NCBI GenBank assembly: GCA_947467405.1
Contig: CANIIN010000220.1
Location: 1-5,533 of the forward strand
Direction: 5' to 3'
Source: Betaproteobacteria bacterium
Lineage (GTDB): Bacteria; Pseudomonadota; Gammaproteobacteria; Burkholderiales; SG8-39
Length of the DNA stretch: 5,533 nucleotides
Shown: piece by piece, positions 5,397 through 5,533 of the stretch
Layout of the letters: every line of letters begins with the position of its first letter
Numbering within the stretch: position 1 is the stretch's first letter
Made by a program: the position numbers and the translations under genes
The notes under the pieces: model-generated
Seen by the model: the letters and a program-made list of their open reading frames with translations, nothing else
Databases searched by the model: none
Told to the model about the DNA's origin: nothing

Positions 5397-5533
5397 ATTG
5401 ATCTGTCAATTCTCGAACGGATATTTCTCTTTTCGTTATTTCATGGTGCAGTGTGTGGGGAGCAGAACGGACAGCAAACCGACGGTTGATCAGTCTGATA
5501 TGCGCGGGTTGGTTACCGCATGACAACCGATTC

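Noticed and set aside
5398..5426. Sigma-70-like TTGATC-N17-ATATTT after amtB
   Set aside because: The -10 block is a poor match and such pairs arise easily in AT-richer sequence; no gene start is confirmed downstream.
5520..5533. Possible start of a downstream gene (ATG ACA ACC GAT...)
   Set aside because: Only four codons are visible and no good ribosome site precedes it; the nearby ATG at 5500 stops after seven codons. A gene may start beyond the edge but this cannot be supported here.

Overview
The window looks like part of a betaproteobacterial chromosome, most likely order Burkholderiales and plausibly the Bordetella/Achromobacter (Alcaligenaceae) side. Three things point there: GC-rich coding sequence, two adjacent Bug-type (TctC-like) solute-binding protein genes, and the gene set ubiK, TorF-family porin, glnK, amtB. 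The taxonomic call is an inference from gene content and protein similarity recalled from memory; no search was run.

Layout. Bases 1-774 (minus strand) hold the N-terminal 258 residues of a Bug-family periplasmic binding protein that runs off the left edge. A complete paralogue lies at 864-1853 on the same strand, 89 bases upstream in the direction of transcription. A small minus-strand gene at 1973-2218 encodes a UbiK (YqiC/BMFP) ubiquinone-biosynthesis accessory factor. A 233-base divergent intergenic region (2219-2451) separates ubiK from a plus-strand cluster: TorF-family outer-membrane protein (2452-3327), PII signalling protein GlnK (3400-3738) and ammonium transporter AmtB (3748-5268). 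Bases 5269-5533 are non-coding as far as can be seen and contain two strong dyad-symmetric elements.

How it works together. The plus-strand cluster reads as a nitrogen-starvation unit. Upstream of torF there is a well-spaced sigma-54 -24/-12 element (2395-2410). Further upstream are one good and one weaker NtrC-type dyad, with centres 31 bp apart, about 96 and 127 bp before the predicted transcription start. This closely resembles classical NtrC-activated nitrogen promoters. If correct, low nitrogen would switch on the porin, GlnK and AmtB together. AmtB would bring in ammonium across the inner membrane, GlnK would gate AmtB and report nitrogen status, and the TorF barrel may be the outer-membrane step. 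A rho-independent terminator-like hairpin (3339-3373) lies between torF and glnK, with only 26 bases from its end to the glnK start codon. It probably acts as a partial terminator that lowers glnK-amtB relative to torF.

No mobile element, CRISPR array, tRNA or rRNA was seen. The most interesting points are the nitrogen-controlled porin, the intra-operon terminator, and the palindromes downstream of amtB.
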